From positions 1,426,001 to 1,490,000 of the forward strand of contig NC_008530.1 in assembly GCF_000014425.1 (NCBI RefSeq): 64,000 nucleotides of DNA. Direction: 5' to 3'. The stretch is from Lactobacillus gasseri ATCC 33323 = JCM 1131. Its GTDB lineage: Bacteria > Bacillota > Bacilli > Lactobacillales > Lactobacillaceae. Positions within the stretch are counted from its first letter, which is position 1. Each line of letters opens with the position of its first letter. A program made the translations under genes and the position numbers. Under the pieces are notes generated by a model, which saw nothing but the letters and a program-made list of their open reading frames with translations, was not told where the DNA came from and made no database searches. This document shows positions 18,661 through 28,117 of the stretch, one piece after another.

Positions 18661-19184
18661 TACATATAATTGCTTATTAGTTCTTCTGCTTGTTTGAGAA
18701 TCGGTAATTCTCGGTTGGTAATCAGCTGTCCCAACTTAGTACTAGTTTGTTTTTTATACGCATCAACCGCTTCTTCATAAGTTAACTTTAACGTTGATAA
18801 ATGAAAATCTTCAATTTCTGCTTGCGTTAGATGTTTTTCACCAAAAGAAACTATTTTACATAAAAAGTAATTATTAATGTTGTGCCGATGAATTAAGCTA
18901 TAATAGTCGCTTACTGTGCCAATCTTACAAAGAATATCGACATTTACGCCCAATTCTTCTTTTAGCTCTCTTTTAAGTGCTGTAGTTAGGTCTTCGCCTG
19001 CTTCAACTCCGCCACCAGATGTTTCAATGAAGATACCCTTACCGAAATCATCATCTCTCTGTACTCTTACAAAGTAATACTTTTGTTGATCGTCAACTAC
19101 AATCGCACGAACAATTTGTCGATCATGATCGATATAGGTTTTCGGCCATTGTGTGTCTTGTAATTCGAGGTTTAGTTCTGGCAT
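18660..19184 (-). CDS. Nudix hydrolase
   Basis: This 174-residue protein contains a complete Nudix box, G-x5-E-x7-REUxEExGU, as GGVEAGEDLTTALKRELKE followed by ELGV (about residues 62-84), which binds the catalytic Mg2+. Members cleave nucleoside diphosphates linked to another moiety; the substrate cannot be inferred. It stands alone, with a 200-nt upstream region that holds a broken small frame. Confidence 0.9.
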   Translation of the reverse strand: MPELNLELQDTQWPKTYIDHDRQIVRAIVVDDQQKYYFVRVQRDDDFGKGIFIETSGGGVEAGEDLTTALKRELKEELGVNVDILCKIGTVSDYYSLIHRHNINNYFLCKIVSFGEKHLTQAEIEDFHLSTLKLTYEEAVDAYKKQTSTKLGQLITNRELPILKQAEELISNYM

Positions 19185-19201
19185 TTTTTCTCCATATCAA
19201 C

Positions 19202-19348
19202 TTACTTTTCGATTTTAATCTTAATTGGCCAAGATAGCTTAAAGTTCTTTATCTTATTTTTCAAAATTTCTTTTGACTCTTAAAAATTATAAAACGTTAC
19301 AGAAGTTTTAAAACTTTTATTTTTATTTTGATATTCAAACTTTTTCAT
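19202..19348 (-). pseudogene. Small unknown frame interrupted by one stop
   Basis: An ATG at 19348 preceded by GGAGAAAG opens a frame of 48 codons ending in TAA at 19202, with a single internal TAA at codon 23. Both halves are rich in Lys, Phe and Ile (MKKFEYQNKNKSFK before the stop; SWPIKIKIEK after). The good ribosome binding site and the clean continuation suggest a small gene broken by a nonsense change, or a 22-residue peptide. I do not recognise it. Confidence 0.3.
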
Positions 19349-19382
19349 ACTTTCTCCTTACTAGTACCTATTTTTTAATACT

Positions 19383-20168
19383 TTATCCAAAAACTTCGGC
19401 AGCAGCAACAACTTTGATCAATTCTTCATCTACCTTATCTCTACCATAAGCGTCTAAAAAACGATCGCGATATTGATTAGTCTTCAAATTAAACCATAGT
19501 GTCCAAACTCCCCAAAACAGATCAATATGGCGATCGCCAACACCTGCGCAATCAAGATCAATAAATCCTGAAAATTTCCAGTTATCCAAAATAATATTTG
19601 GTAAACAGTAATCTCCATGCAGTAAAACTTTGCTTTGCAAGGCATCTTTACCTGCTGATAAAACTTCATGAGCTTGTTCAGCTGACCGATAGCCAAAACT
19701 GTCTGGAAAACTCGATTTATCATAATTTCCTGTCCGATAATTATTTTCAGCTTTTGCCAAATATTCGGTCGTTCGATTCATCACTGGGCAGTCACTATAG
19801 TCTATTTCATGCAATTTTCTTAATTCGGTAGCAATTGTATCGTATAAACGTTTCGGATTAGCTAAATATTCGTTATCGACACAATCTTTACCTACAACCG
19901 CTTTTGTTAACAGCCAATCATGATCGTTTGAACTATAATTCAACACTTCAGCGCCTAAATTTTTGGAATGAAAGTATTGCGTCATTTTAGCTTCTTTTTC
20001 AAGTGTACCAGTTTTGGCGCATTTTAAATAATAACCGCCATCCCTATCAATAAAATATACACGAGCCTCAGGAGATGACGAACTGTCATAAATATCTGCA
20101 CCAGCAATCAAATGCTTCAATTCTTGCGGTACTTTATTTGGAATTTTATCAATCAGCGTCTTTTTCAT
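19383..20168 (-). CDS. APH(3')-like aminoglycoside phosphotransferase family protein
   Basis: This 261-residue protein has the kinase-like fold of the APH family: LLHGDYCLPNIILDN (catalytic loop HGDxxxxN, about residue 183) and the metal-binding GFIDLDCAGVGDRHID. These segments closely resemble APH(3'). Chromosomal lactobacillus members of this family are common and are not proof of aminoglycoside resistance. The ATG overlaps the stop of the upstream serine-hydrolase gene by 1 nt, so the two are co-translated. Confidence 0.8.
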   Translation of the reverse strand: MKKTLIDKIPNKVPQELKHLIAGADIYDSSSSPEARVYFIDRDGGYYLKCAKTGTLEKEAKMTQYFHSKNLGAEVLNYSSNDHDWLLTKAVVGKDCVDNEYLANPKRLYDTIATELRKLHEIDYSDCPVMNRTTEYLAKAENNYRTGNYDKSSFPDSFGYRSAEQAHEVLSAGKDALQSKVLLHGDYCLPNIILDNWKFSGFIDLDCAGVGDRHIDLFWGVWTLWFNLKTNQYRDRFLDAYGRDKVDEELIKVVAAAEVFG

Positions 20169-21205
20169 TAAAATAGTCCCGTCCCCATATAATGACGAAG
20201 CAAATAATCAGATGCTTTCTTTAATGTTAAGTAATTAATATTATTAGAAAACAGCATAATCATTTCTTTCGTTCTATAGTTTGCGACAAAACAAGAATTA
20301 TATCCTGGAATACTTCCTTCTGCTCGGATAACATCCCCCTTGAAGTAGACCCCGCCATAGTAAGCGACTGCCTGACGTCTAGCTTGCTGAGCATATTCAT
20401 TAATCATCTTAGGATCTTTTAACACTTTGTTATACACAAACTTCCAATAATCATTAGGTGATATAAATAAGTTTCCTGCTCCAAAATCAGATGATGTCGT
20501 AACAACTACCTTATGCCAGTCAACATTGCTACTCATTGGTTGAGAAACTTCATTTTGCTTAACTTCAGAATAATCCTTAATTTGGTGCAATTTTAATGGC
20601 TTAGCAAAATTTTTTTGAATATAGTCGTTATAGCTCAAATGACTTTCCTTACTGATAATTGCTGCTAATAACTCGTAGTCTACATCTTGATAGTCCCACG
20701 TATGAAGGTGATCGTTTTGCATATATTTAAGCATATAAGCAATTTGTTCTTCTTGATTTTTAAGCGGTTCAGATGGACGAGCATTATTAATCAATCCACT
20801 TGTATGATTCATCAATTCACGAATCGTTATATCGCTGCTGCCTGAAACTTGTGGATAATATTTAGATAAAGTCGTATTCCAACCAAGCTCCTTTTTTTGC
20901 TGCAAATTATAAATTGCAGTTCCTGTCATAATCTTTTGCAAGGAAGCAGTTGGAAATAGTTGATCCACATTTACTATGTCATTTTTGTTAGACGTTTCAT
21001 TATTCTTAATGACAACAGGTTTTCCGTCTTTTCCGCTAACGAGCATCACACCATTGATATGATTCGATTTCATGTAATTTTTAAGCTGTCTTTGTGAGTT
21101 TTTAAGTCCAGGATCTATCCTGCTTCCTGAAGGTACAATAAATAAAAACACTGAAAACATACAGAGCGCCAAAAAGATATAGAAGATAATTTTTTTATGA
21201 TGCAT
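20168..21205 (-). CDS. Serine hydrolase of the beta-lactamase/class C PBP fold, membrane-anchored
   Basis: This protein of about 345 residues has an N-terminal signal anchor (KKIIFYIFLALCMFSVFLFI) and a beta-lactamase-fold domain with nucleophile motif SLQK in FPTASLQKIMTG. YQDVDYELLAAII stands where the Tyr-x-Asn motif normally occurs. Such proteins act on peptidoglycan peptides or teichoic-acid D-Ala outside the cell. I placed the start at the ATG at 21205, which has AAAGGAA upstream. In the ancestral chromosome this gene would lie directly downstream of rlmD. Confidence 0.8.
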   Translation of the reverse strand: MHHKKIIFYIFLALCMFSVFLFIVPSGSRIDPGLKNSQRQLKNYMKSNHINGVMLVSGKDGKPVVIKNNETSNKNDIVNVDQLFPTASLQKIMTGTAIYNLQQKKELGWNTTLSKYYPQVSGSSDITIRELMNHTSGLINNARPSEPLKNQEEQIAYMLKYMQNDHLHTWDYQDVDYELLAAIISKESHLSYNDYIQKNFAKPLKLHQIKDYSEVKQNEVSQPMSSNVDWHKVVVTTSSDFGAGNLFISPNDYWKFVYNKVLKDPKMINEYAQQARRQAVAYYGGVYFKGDVIRAEGSIPGYNSCFVANYRTKEMIMLFSNNINYLTLKKASDYLLRHYMGTGLF

Positions 21206-21324
21206 AACTATTCCTTTCATTTACCGCGCAAAGTACAAGATGATATTTTTTGCAGAATTTCCTTAATTACTTTTCTTTAATTGTATGCCTAATCTATCAG
21301 TCCTCTCAAGCAACCAGCATAAAT

Positions 21325-21362
21325 AAAAAGTGTACTAATTCCACTTATTTATGGAAAAGTAC
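21325..21362 (-). terminator. Original rlmD terminator, displaced by the element
   Basis: On the minus strand GTGTACTTTTCCA pairs imperfectly with TGGAATTAGTACAC and is followed by T5 and an AT-rich stretch. The distal arm plus T-run nearly matches the terminator now downstream of rlmD at 59129-59172, supporting common origin. Confidence 0.7.
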
Positions 21363-21386
21363 ACCTACTATTAATAAAATTTATTA

Positions 21387-21422
21387 TTATTTCTTCTCAA
21401 GCACCGTCACTGCTTCAACATG
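21387..21422 (-). pseudogene. rlmD: Displaced original 3' end of rlmD (attL side)
   Basis: The minus strand encodes HVEAVTVLEKK followed by TAA (21387-21389), the C-terminal signature of the RlmD/TrmA family. The intact rlmD copy at the other end of the element ends in HVESVTVLERTGK. Upstream of the His codon the frame is no longer RlmD-like, so only the final 11 codons remain. This is the part of the target gene cut off by integration. Confidence 0.75.
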
Positions 21423-21435
21423 CCACGAGCTATTA
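21405..21435. repeat. Candidate attL
   Basis: Host side on the plus strand reads CGTCACTGCTTCA, then the shared core ACATG (21418-21422), then element sequence CCACGAGCTATT. Combined with the right end this predicts an attB reading TGCTTCAACATGGGGAGTTT. The core is too short to fix the exact dinucleotide crossover. Confidence 0.6.
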
Positions 21436-21599
21436 TGGTTAATTACACATTCTGGATAAACCGCCACACTAACTAATTTGCTTTGCCTAATAAAAAGCAT
21501 TGAGTTTGTTAACTCGCTTGCATAACGTCCAATATTGCCTTGATTTTGAGATGAACAGCAAGTTCCAAATTGCTACTGGTTTGCGGGAAAATATGGGAC

Positions 21600-21971
21600 C
21601 TAAAAAGGTATCTGATCGTTTGTGGGAAATAAAACATGCATTTCAACAGAACTATGAGCCGAGGTGATTTCAAAAATAAAGCTATGCAAATTCTCCGGAG
21701 TAATGTTTCCATCAAACTGTCTAAATTCCCGGATAAAGCCCCTATAATTTGATAAATATTTATCTCTATTTATTAAGCTATCATACTTTGCTTTAGTCAA
21801 TTCTTTATCCTCGGCACTAATAAATTGCCGTAAGATTCTTGCCATCTCTACTCCCTGCACTATATCGGTATTCATTAATTTCTCTAAACGAGGCTTAAAC
21901 GACAAGATATATTTAACTCTTTCTTGAAGTTCTTCTAAGGTAATATTTTCATTTGGTTGAATAGTTTTCAT
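21600..21971 (-). CDS. Small unknown protein, last gene of the defence operon
   Basis: This 123-residue, mostly helical protein (ITLEELQERVKYILSFKPRLE near the N-terminus) has no motif I recognise. It starts at an ATG overlapping the SNF2-helicase stop (TAATG) and has GGAGGT a few bases upstream, so it is translationally coupled to the helicase. It is the last gene before the left attachment site, where element ends commonly carry cargo. It may be an accessory subunit of the helicase/ParB pair. Confidence 0.65.
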   Translation of the reverse strand: MKTIQPNENITLEELQERVKYILSFKPRLEKLMNTDIVQGVEMARILRQFISAEDKELTKAKYDSLINRDKYLSNYRGFIREFRQFDGNITPENLHSFIFEITSAHSSVEMHVLFPTNDQIPF

Positions 21972-23863
21972 TATTTATACCTCCCCATGACAATATCCTT
22001 AACTTCTTGCAGATAATCATCGGTATATTCCGGAACAAGCAATTGACCATCAATGGCATCGAGCATGACCTTTTCTTTATCCTTCAGCTTCTTATACACT
22101 GTACTGTCAATAAAGCCAGTGTGGGCAACATCACCTTTGGTCATCAAATAATAGTAACGAGTGTATTGATCAGCTGATAGTCCCAATCGATTGATCCGAT
22201 CCCGCGACTGCAACATAAATGTCAGGTTGAAGTTATATTCAAAGTAGACAGCATCGTGCACAGTTTGATGCAAAGAAATAGATTCACCTAACGTATTAGG
22301 ATTCGATACCAGTACTTGCGCATCACCAGTACGGAAATTATTAATCATTCCTTCACGATCTTGTTTTGGAGTAGCACCATAAACCAATGTAGTCTTGATT
22401 CCCATACCGTTGAGAGTATCGGTAATCTTTTGCATGGTACCGACAAACATCCCCCAAACAAGAACTTTTTTACCCTGGCTAACTAGTTTGTCGATCAGAT
22501 CAATGCCCAGTTCAAACTTGGGTGACTCAATTTTGGCCAGATTATATTTCTTATAAGCATCCCCACTGCTGGCATTTTCTTTTTCCACAGTTGAGGCTTG
22601 CTTATCCCAAACACCAGAATCCGCATCTACAAGACCTAACTCTTTATAGTTAATGTTGGTTGCTAGTAATTCTGGATTAGTTGAAGCTTGCAGCAATCTA
22701 ATAAAAGTAGCCAAAGTACCATTTTCAGTTTCATAAATAGCCTGTGACAACATCTGCTGATTCTTTGATGGTTCAACTTCTTTAATAATGTCGGGGTCGG
22801 GTTTTGGTACATGTAAATCTTCTTTATTGGTCCGCCAGAAAAATGATGACAGTTTTTTGTTCACATCTTCTGAATCAATATTGTTTAAGGTTGTTAGGTC
22901 CCAAGCAAAGAAGGATGAGTATTCATCAGGGTACATCAAATGCAAAAAGTTGTAGATGTCTCTAAAGCCATTTGGAATTGGTGTTCCAGTTAAAACGTAC
23001 CGATAATGCGGTGCCTGACTAAGACTTAGAGCAGCCTTAGCACGCTGACCACCGACACCTTTTACTCGGTGAACTTCGTCAAAAACTAACATAGTTTTAG
23101 AATCCAGTAAGTCATTGATGATGTTCAGCTTACTTTGTAAAGATTCATAGTTAATCGTAATCACATCTGCTTGAACCCAATCATGCTTAACTACTCCAGG
23201 ATTATTATTGTACTTCTTATCCCGCATATTAAGATAATGAAGCTGCCGTTTTGGTCCAAACACAGCTTCAAATTCTGTCCGCCAGGCAGCGAATGCATTT
23301 AATGGTGACACTACAAGGAGCTTATCAACTTCATTCACTCTAGGACTAGACAAGTAGGCAAAAGTTCCATACATCATGGCAGTCTTCCCAGCACCAGGAA
23401 CTGAAAAGTTAGCGGCTCGTTTCATGATAGTCATAAAGAAACTAGCTTTTTCTTGCTCTGGCTTTAATGGCCGCGTAATCTCTTGACTAACAATCGTTTT
23501 GAAATTATCAAATTCTTGCTGCCAACGAGGATCACCATCTTTGATAGTTAACCCAGCCTGACTTTGTTCTTTAATGTAATACTGTCGTTGCTGTACAAAC
23601 TGATCAAACTTATTACTCGTTTGGACTTCGGGTAATCCCTTACGCTTCAGACGACGATTAAGCTTCTTGACTAATTCAAGTAACTGAACATAAGTCAAAT
23701 CTTGTTTAAATGTTCGTTGTTTAGCATCTTCGAAGTAAGGAGCAAAAATTGCTAAGCCGCGCTGAGCAGTCTTAGTTTTCAGAGTATGGTGATCGTCATC
23801 TAATAATTGAAACAGGCCCGCATCATTTTTAATGATAATTGGACTATCTGATTTCGTCTCCAT
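21971..23863 (-). CDS. SNF2/DEAD-type superfamily 2 helicase
   Basis: This 630-residue protein has Walker A FSVPGAGKTAMMY (about residue 155), the DExH box MLVFDEVHRVKG, motif III LTGTPIPN, and the C-terminal helicase domain with VLVSNPNTLGES and QSRDRINRLG (motif VI arginines). The region before Walker A (1-140) is helical and unassigned. Its start overlaps the ParB-like gene by 20 nt. SNF2-type translocases occur in several anti-phage systems; here the close link with a ParB-fold protein and type III restriction genes suggests a DNA-translocating defence role, which is inference. Confidence 0.85.
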   Translation of the reverse strand: METKSDSPIIIKNDAGLFQLLDDDHHTLKTKTAQRGLAIFAPYFEDAKQRTFKQDLTYVQLLELVKKLNRRLKRKGLPEVQTSNKFDQFVQQRQYYIKEQSQAGLTIKDGDPRWQQEFDNFKTIVSQEITRPLKPEQEKASFFMTIMKRAANFSVPGAGKTAMMYGTFAYLSSPRVNEVDKLLVVSPLNAFAAWRTEFEAVFGPKRQLHYLNMRDKKYNNNPGVVKHDWVQADVITINYESLQSKLNIINDLLDSKTMLVFDEVHRVKGVGGQRAKAALSLSQAPHYRYVLTGTPIPNGFRDIYNFLHLMYPDEYSSFFAWDLTTLNNIDSEDVNKKLSSFFWRTNKEDLHVPKPDPDIIKEVEPSKNQQMLSQAIYETENGTLATFIRLLQASTNPELLATNINYKELGLVDADSGVWDKQASTVEKENASSGDAYKKYNLAKIESPKFELGIDLIDKLVSQGKKVLVWGMFVGTMQKITDTLNGMGIKTTLVYGATPKQDREGMINNFRTGDAQVLVSNPNTLGESISLHQTVHDAVYFEYNFNLTFMLQSRDRINRLGLSADQYTRYYYLMTKGDVAHTGFIDSTVYKKLKDKEKVMLDAIDGQLLVPEYTDDYLQEVKDIVMGRYK

Positions 23864-25136
23864 ACTTGCTGAACAACTCCTTACTTAATTGATTTAAATC
23901 CCGCATATATTTTTGGAGTTCCTTTAACTGATCCTCACTAACCTCGTTATAACGTAAACTTCCAATTAATCCGCCATCTTCATTCAGATCATGGTAGTAT
24001 TTAACATTCTGCTTGATATTGCGAATGAACTTATCTACAGACTCACTGTTGCGGGCATTTCGCATGTAGGTATCAAATGTATCCCCTAGCGATTCAACCG
24101 TTTCATTTTCATCAGTCAAACTCTGCATTAAATCAGAGGTATTCTTAATTTCATCATCCTGGAGAGAGTCGGATAAATCGTCCACCATGTCCGCAACATC
24201 ATCGTTAAAGTCTTCGTTATCCACACTGTTAACGATATTTTTACTATATTCACGTATATGAGTTCTGGCAGTATTCCCACTAACGCCCACGTGAATTTGA
24301 TAAAGGATCACGCCAAAGTAAGAATTCATGGTTTCATTTTTACGAACTTGTGACTCTGGATCATCACCAAAATTTTTGGACAGTGACTTACCCATTTCAT
24401 AGAACAGCGACCAAACTTTGCTTTCTTTGATAATATTAAAGTTATTTTCTGGAGCCCCAATAAACTCTAGAAACTTTTTCATGTAGACCGCACCATCATA
24501 ATATTTCTTAACTTCTGTCGGACGCATATGTGAGTCAGCTGCATAATCCGCTTGGGTCATAATTGGGTTATCACCACTGGTAGTCTGGTAAATGTCAACT
24601 GCCAAATCAACCGGGTCATAATTTTGCCTCTCTTCAACACCCATCTGAATGGCCAATTCCAATTTCTTGATTTTAGCTCGTTCAGTAGTGTTGTCATATG
24701 AGAATGGTAAAACAACGGCCTCAAAATAAACCGTTCGTCCAGACGTTTGGTGAATATCACGTAAGGCAGTATAACGACGATTACCATCAACGATCCGACC
24801 ATCATCAAGAACATAACCATAAACCTGTTGACCAGATTCTTTGATCGATTTCTCAGTCCGCTTTAATGCTGATGAATTATCCTGTTCAATCAACTTAGCA
24901 ACAAAATTGTTATATTGCGGATCTTCTTGATCATTTGCTGGGTGTAATTCATCGCGATACTGAGAGATTCCGGTCGCAATTCGTCCATTCTTATCGTTGT
25001 AATAGACATATTCTAGTGGAATCTTGTAAACATCCAACGTTTCAGAGCTAACCCCATCAACCTTAATCGGTAACTTGGGCTTGGCACCGGTTTTCTCTAA
25101 CTTTCCCTCTTTAGCTAATTCGATTAGCGACAACAT
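23844..25136 (-). CDS. ParB/Srx-fold protein with DGNRR motif
   Basis: This 430-residue protein has a ParB-like N-terminal nuclease/CTPase fold region (about 60-160) containing VLDDGRIVDGNRRYTALRDI; the GNRR element matches the ParB-box arginines. It is followed by a helical domain (TQADYAADSHMRPTEVKKYY resembles a ParB helix-turn-helix) and an acidic tail. Because it sits between res and an SNF2 helicase in one operon, a role in DNA recognition for defence is more likely than partitioning. Its start is 1 nt past the res stop and its end overlaps the helicase start. Confidence 0.75.
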   Translation of the reverse strand: MLSLIELAKEGKLEKTGAKPKLPIKVDGVSSETLDVYKIPLEYVYYNDKNGRIATGISQYRDELHPANDQEDPQYNNFVAKLIEQDNSSALKRTEKSIKESGQQVYGYVLDDGRIVDGNRRYTALRDIHQTSGRTVYFEAVVLPFSYDNTTERAKIKKLELAIQMGVEERQNYDPVDLAVDIYQTTSGDNPIMTQADYAADSHMRPTEVKKYYDGAVYMKKFLEFIGAPENNFNIIKESKVWSLFYEMGKSLSKNFGDDPESQVRKNETMNSYFGVILYQIHVGVSGNTARTHIREYSKNIVNSVDNEDFNDDVADMVDDLSDSLQDDEIKNTSDLMQSLTDENETVESLGDTFDTYMRNARNSESVDKFIRNIKQNVKYYHDLNEDGGLIGSLRYNEVSEDQLKELQKYMRDLNQLSKELFSKYGDEIR

Positions 25137-25137
25137 T

Positions 25138-28113
25138 TCAGTTCAACTCCCCATTTTCCAATTTATTGATCAAATCATGTACTTCCTGCTCGCTAGTAGC
25201 CATCTGATAGTAAACTCCAGATTCCTTTAAATGATCGAAGTACTTTTGTTGAATAATCCTTATTTCTTCATCACCTAAACGCATGTTTTCAGCTTTGGCT
25301 TCGATCACCAAATAGATTGGCTTACTACCATGTTCAATCTTAAAAATAAAGTCAGGTGTAGTAGTACCGTTATCGAAGCGAGGTATCTTAATTGCCTTCT
25401 TTGGTAACTTACCAAAGACACTAATCTTAGGTCCATATGAGCGCTGTAAAATCTTTAATTCTGGATCAGCACTGTCATAACGTAGTGGTGGCCGATCATA
25501 CAAGTACTTTTCATCAGAAGTTGAATTTGACTGATATACACCCAGGACACTAGCAGGTACTGAATCTACAAATTCATGTTTCTTGGCATTATAAATCGAA
25601 GTAGAAGCTGAAAATTTCAAGGGTTCATAACTATAAGAAGTTTTGATTCGTTCGTTAAATTGATTATTAAAAGTTCGAATTAAGTTCCCCAGTGTCTTTT
25701 CATTGATGTAGTTAGTATTATTCCTTAACCTCTTAATGGCCTTAATCATTAAGTTGTTCAATAAGTTTACAGATAGATCTGTTTGCTGAGCCAGGATTTT
25801 AAGGAACTTACCATATTTCATGGTCAAATATTCAGTATTATAGTCGGCCTGCGTTTCTCGAACAGATGCCGAACTATTATCAGTAACCACTTCTTGGTGG
25901 ACCATTTGTGGCCGCTGCAGAACGAAAATCTTATTATCGCTATCATTGAAGACATTACGAGCCACAGTTTCAGCATCCTGATTAACCGACGGATCAAACT
26001 TTATCATCTGTCGCTTGGCCAACTGCAGCCACAAATTCTTTAGTTGCTGCCAGTTTTGTTTTCGCAGCTTAACCACTGTGTTATCCTTAGAATTCTTATC
26101 CCGAACTCTCCCCTTAGCAACTTTAGTCTGCTGTTCAAGTTCTGGATAAAGTTGGCATAACGCATCATAGCCGGACATCGTTTGACCATCAAGTTCAACA
26201 TTTGCTTTGAACTTGTTAGAACGGGTAATTACATTGTGATCATCCAGGTCATCAAGCAGCTGATCTTCATTGAATTGTGGATCAGCTTTTTGTTTGGCCT
26301 GGACAATTAGCTCAATCATATCGTCAGTAAGTTCTTCTTGGTTCAACTTAATTGGTGAATCATCATTGATTTCGCCAACCAGTTTCTGGGCAAAATCACG
26401 CTCATCATAACCAATCAAGAATGATAAACGACTTTGCCATTCATCTTGGTTAAGGCGGTGTCCAGTTTCATCAACTGGCAAACGTAAGCCACGACCAACT
26501 TCCTGAATCTTACTAATCTCTGAACCGGAAGTTCGTAACTTAGCAATCGTAAAGACATTTGGATTATCCCAACCTTCACGTAACGTCCACTTAGAGAATA
26601 GAAAACGGCGCGTCAGCCAGTTGCCATCTTTATCTTTGAAGCTAAGCAACTTTTCCTTATTGCTTAAAATATCTTCAACTTCTGCTTGGATATCAGCATC
26701 GGAGCTTCCACGATCTTCGCTGAAATAACCAGCATAGACGTCCTGATGTTCAGACTGTAAGCTCTTTAATGTTGCTTGTAAAAAGGAGTGATATTCCTTT
26801 TCTCGGTCATCGATAGCTAATTCATAACGTTCAATTAGTTTCTTCAGCTTCTTGGTTAAAATCTTTTCAAAGTGTTGGGCCAACCATCCTTTACCATTAT
26901 TTTCCCCACGAAAACTGGAAATACTGTCGATAAAGAATAATGATAGAGTCTTGATTTTAGGAGCATTATCACCCGAATTTAGGCGCAGAAAGTTCTCTTC
27001 TTCTGCTTTAAAATGACAATCTAAGGCTTGAGAGATAATTTCATCCTGATAATTCTGAGCAAAGGTACCAGGAATAAGTTTCATATCTTTAGATAAAGCC
27101 AACCCATTAGATAATTCACGGTCTGTCCCTCCAGCGTAAGTAATGTTTCCTTCAAAACCTGGATCAACATCTGCTAAGTTTTCGCCCACGCTAAGTTGGT
27201 ATTCTTTCTTCCCCTTTGTAAGAATAAGTCCTTTAGCTTTAACCTGTTTAACCTTATATAGATTATTAGCTTGCTCCTCAGTCATGTCAGGATAATCAAT
27301 ATCAATTCCCTTAACCAAGCCTTGGTTAAAACTATCAACAGCATCTAAGTTAAATTGAGGTTCACCACGATAATAATCAATCTTAGTGATCTTATTTTTA
27401 CCCCGTCCACTAGTCGTTTCTGGAAATGTAGCCCCAAACCGAACAATCAACTGAGGCTTCATTTCTTCGATGTCCTCGTAAAATTTCTTACCACGAGGGA
27501 AACGTTGTGGTTCATCAATAATCACTACGGGCCGAGTAGCTGCAATAGCTTTAATTGGAGATGTTTCGCCACCTAATAAAGTTTGATCATAGTCATCACG
27601 GTGCATGGACTTTGAATGCAGCATCCCCTGGTTAACCAGCAATACTTCAATTTGATTAGCGTTCTGTCGAGTAGCTTCCACAAATTCAGAAAGTTGAGCG
27701 GGAAAGTTCCGGCGCCCTGAGCGCGCACTAAAATCACCTGCGTTAATGACGTTTAATTGTACACGGGTATTTTCATAAAATTCGCTAAAATGCTGTTTAG
27801 CATAATCGCTAGTAATAAAGCTGCGAGTACCTTCCTTAATACTTGGACTGGGTACGGCAATGACGAATTTGAAGAGACCATATTTTTGATGAAGGTCGTA
27901 CATCATCCGGGTGTAGACATAGGTCTTCCCGGTACCAGTTTCCATTTTGATATCGATATTTGCTTTATCGTTATAACGGTACCTAATTAAAGGATTAGCG
28001 TAAATGTAATTGGCATTTGGATCATTAGTCGTGGTATCAATTCCGGGAAAAGCCTTATCGATCGCAGTTAGTGCATCAGTTTGGTGTTGTAAAGTTTCAA
28101 GTTTAATCTTCAT
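25138..28113 (-). CDS. res: Type III restriction endonuclease, Res subunit
   Basis: This 991-residue protein has the SF2 translocase motifs: Walker A in METGTGKTYVYTRMMYD (about residue 62), the DEPQ box VVIIDEPQRF, and QEVGRGLRLPVDE (motif VI). A C-terminal PD-(D/E)XK nuclease site has PDFIF and YLVIEAKAE (about residues 915-945). This is the standard order for type III Res proteins, which cut DNA with Mod after ATP-driven sliding. All catalytic residues are present. The gene begins 4 nt after mod. With mod out of frame the pair is probably inactive, since Res needs Mod. Confidence 0.92.
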   Translation of the reverse strand: MKIKLETLQHQTDALTAIDKAFPGIDTTTNDPNANYIYANPLIRYRYNDKANIDIKMETGTGKTYVYTRMMYDLHQKYGLFKFVIAVPSPSIKEGTRSFITSDYAKQHFSEFYENTRVQLNVINAGDFSARSGRRNFPAQLSEFVEATRQNANQIEVLLVNQGMLHSKSMHRDDYDQTLLGGETSPIKAIAATRPVVIIDEPQRFPRGKKFYEDIEEMKPQLIVRFGATFPETTSGRGKNKITKIDYYRGEPQFNLDAVDSFNQGLVKGIDIDYPDMTEEQANNLYKVKQVKAKGLILTKGKKEYQLSVGENLADVDPGFEGNITYAGGTDRELSNGLALSKDMKLIPGTFAQNYQDEIISQALDCHFKAEEENFLRLNSGDNAPKIKTLSLFFIDSISSFRGENNGKGWLAQHFEKILTKKLKKLIERYELAIDDREKEYHSFLQATLKSLQSEHQDVYAGYFSEDRGSSDADIQAEVEDILSNKEKLLSFKDKDGNWLTRRFLFSKWTLREGWDNPNVFTIAKLRTSGSEISKIQEVGRGLRLPVDETGHRLNQDEWQSRLSFLIGYDERDFAQKLVGEINDDSPIKLNQEELTDDMIELIVQAKQKADPQFNEDQLLDDLDDHNVITRSNKFKANVELDGQTMSGYDALCQLYPELEQQTKVAKGRVRDKNSKDNTVVKLRKQNWQQLKNLWLQLAKRQMIKFDPSVNQDAETVARNVFNDSDNKIFVLQRPQMVHQEVVTDNSSASVRETQADYNTEYLTMKYGKFLKILAQQTDLSVNLLNNLMIKAIKRLRNNTNYINEKTLGNLIRTFNNQFNERIKTSYSYEPLKFSASTSIYNAKKHEFVDSVPASVLGVYQSNSTSDEKYLYDRPPLRYDSADPELKILQRSYGPKISVFGKLPKKAIKIPRFDNGTTTPDFIFKIEHGSKPIYLVIEAKAENMRLGDEEIRIIQQKYFDHLKESGVYYQMATSEQEVHDLINKLENGELN

Positions 28114-28117
28114 GACA

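Noticed and set aside
19383-20168. APH-like gene as acquired antibiotic resistance on the mobile element
   Set aside because: It lies outside the element, in chromosome-like sequence, coupled to a serine hydrolase. The family is common in lactobacillus chromosomes.
21385-21500. Minus-strand open frame continuing upstream from the displaced rlmD tail
   Set aside because: It joins element sequence to the last rlmD codons across the attachment site, has no ribosome binding site and is best explained as a junction artefact.
21509-21715. Minus-strand 68-codon open frame overlapping the 123-residue gene
   Set aside because: It overlaps a better-supported gene in another phase and lacks a ribosome binding site.
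23844-25136. ParB-fold gene as evidence for plasmid partitioning
   Set aside because: No ParA partner or parS-like repeats are present; it is embedded between restriction and helicase genes.
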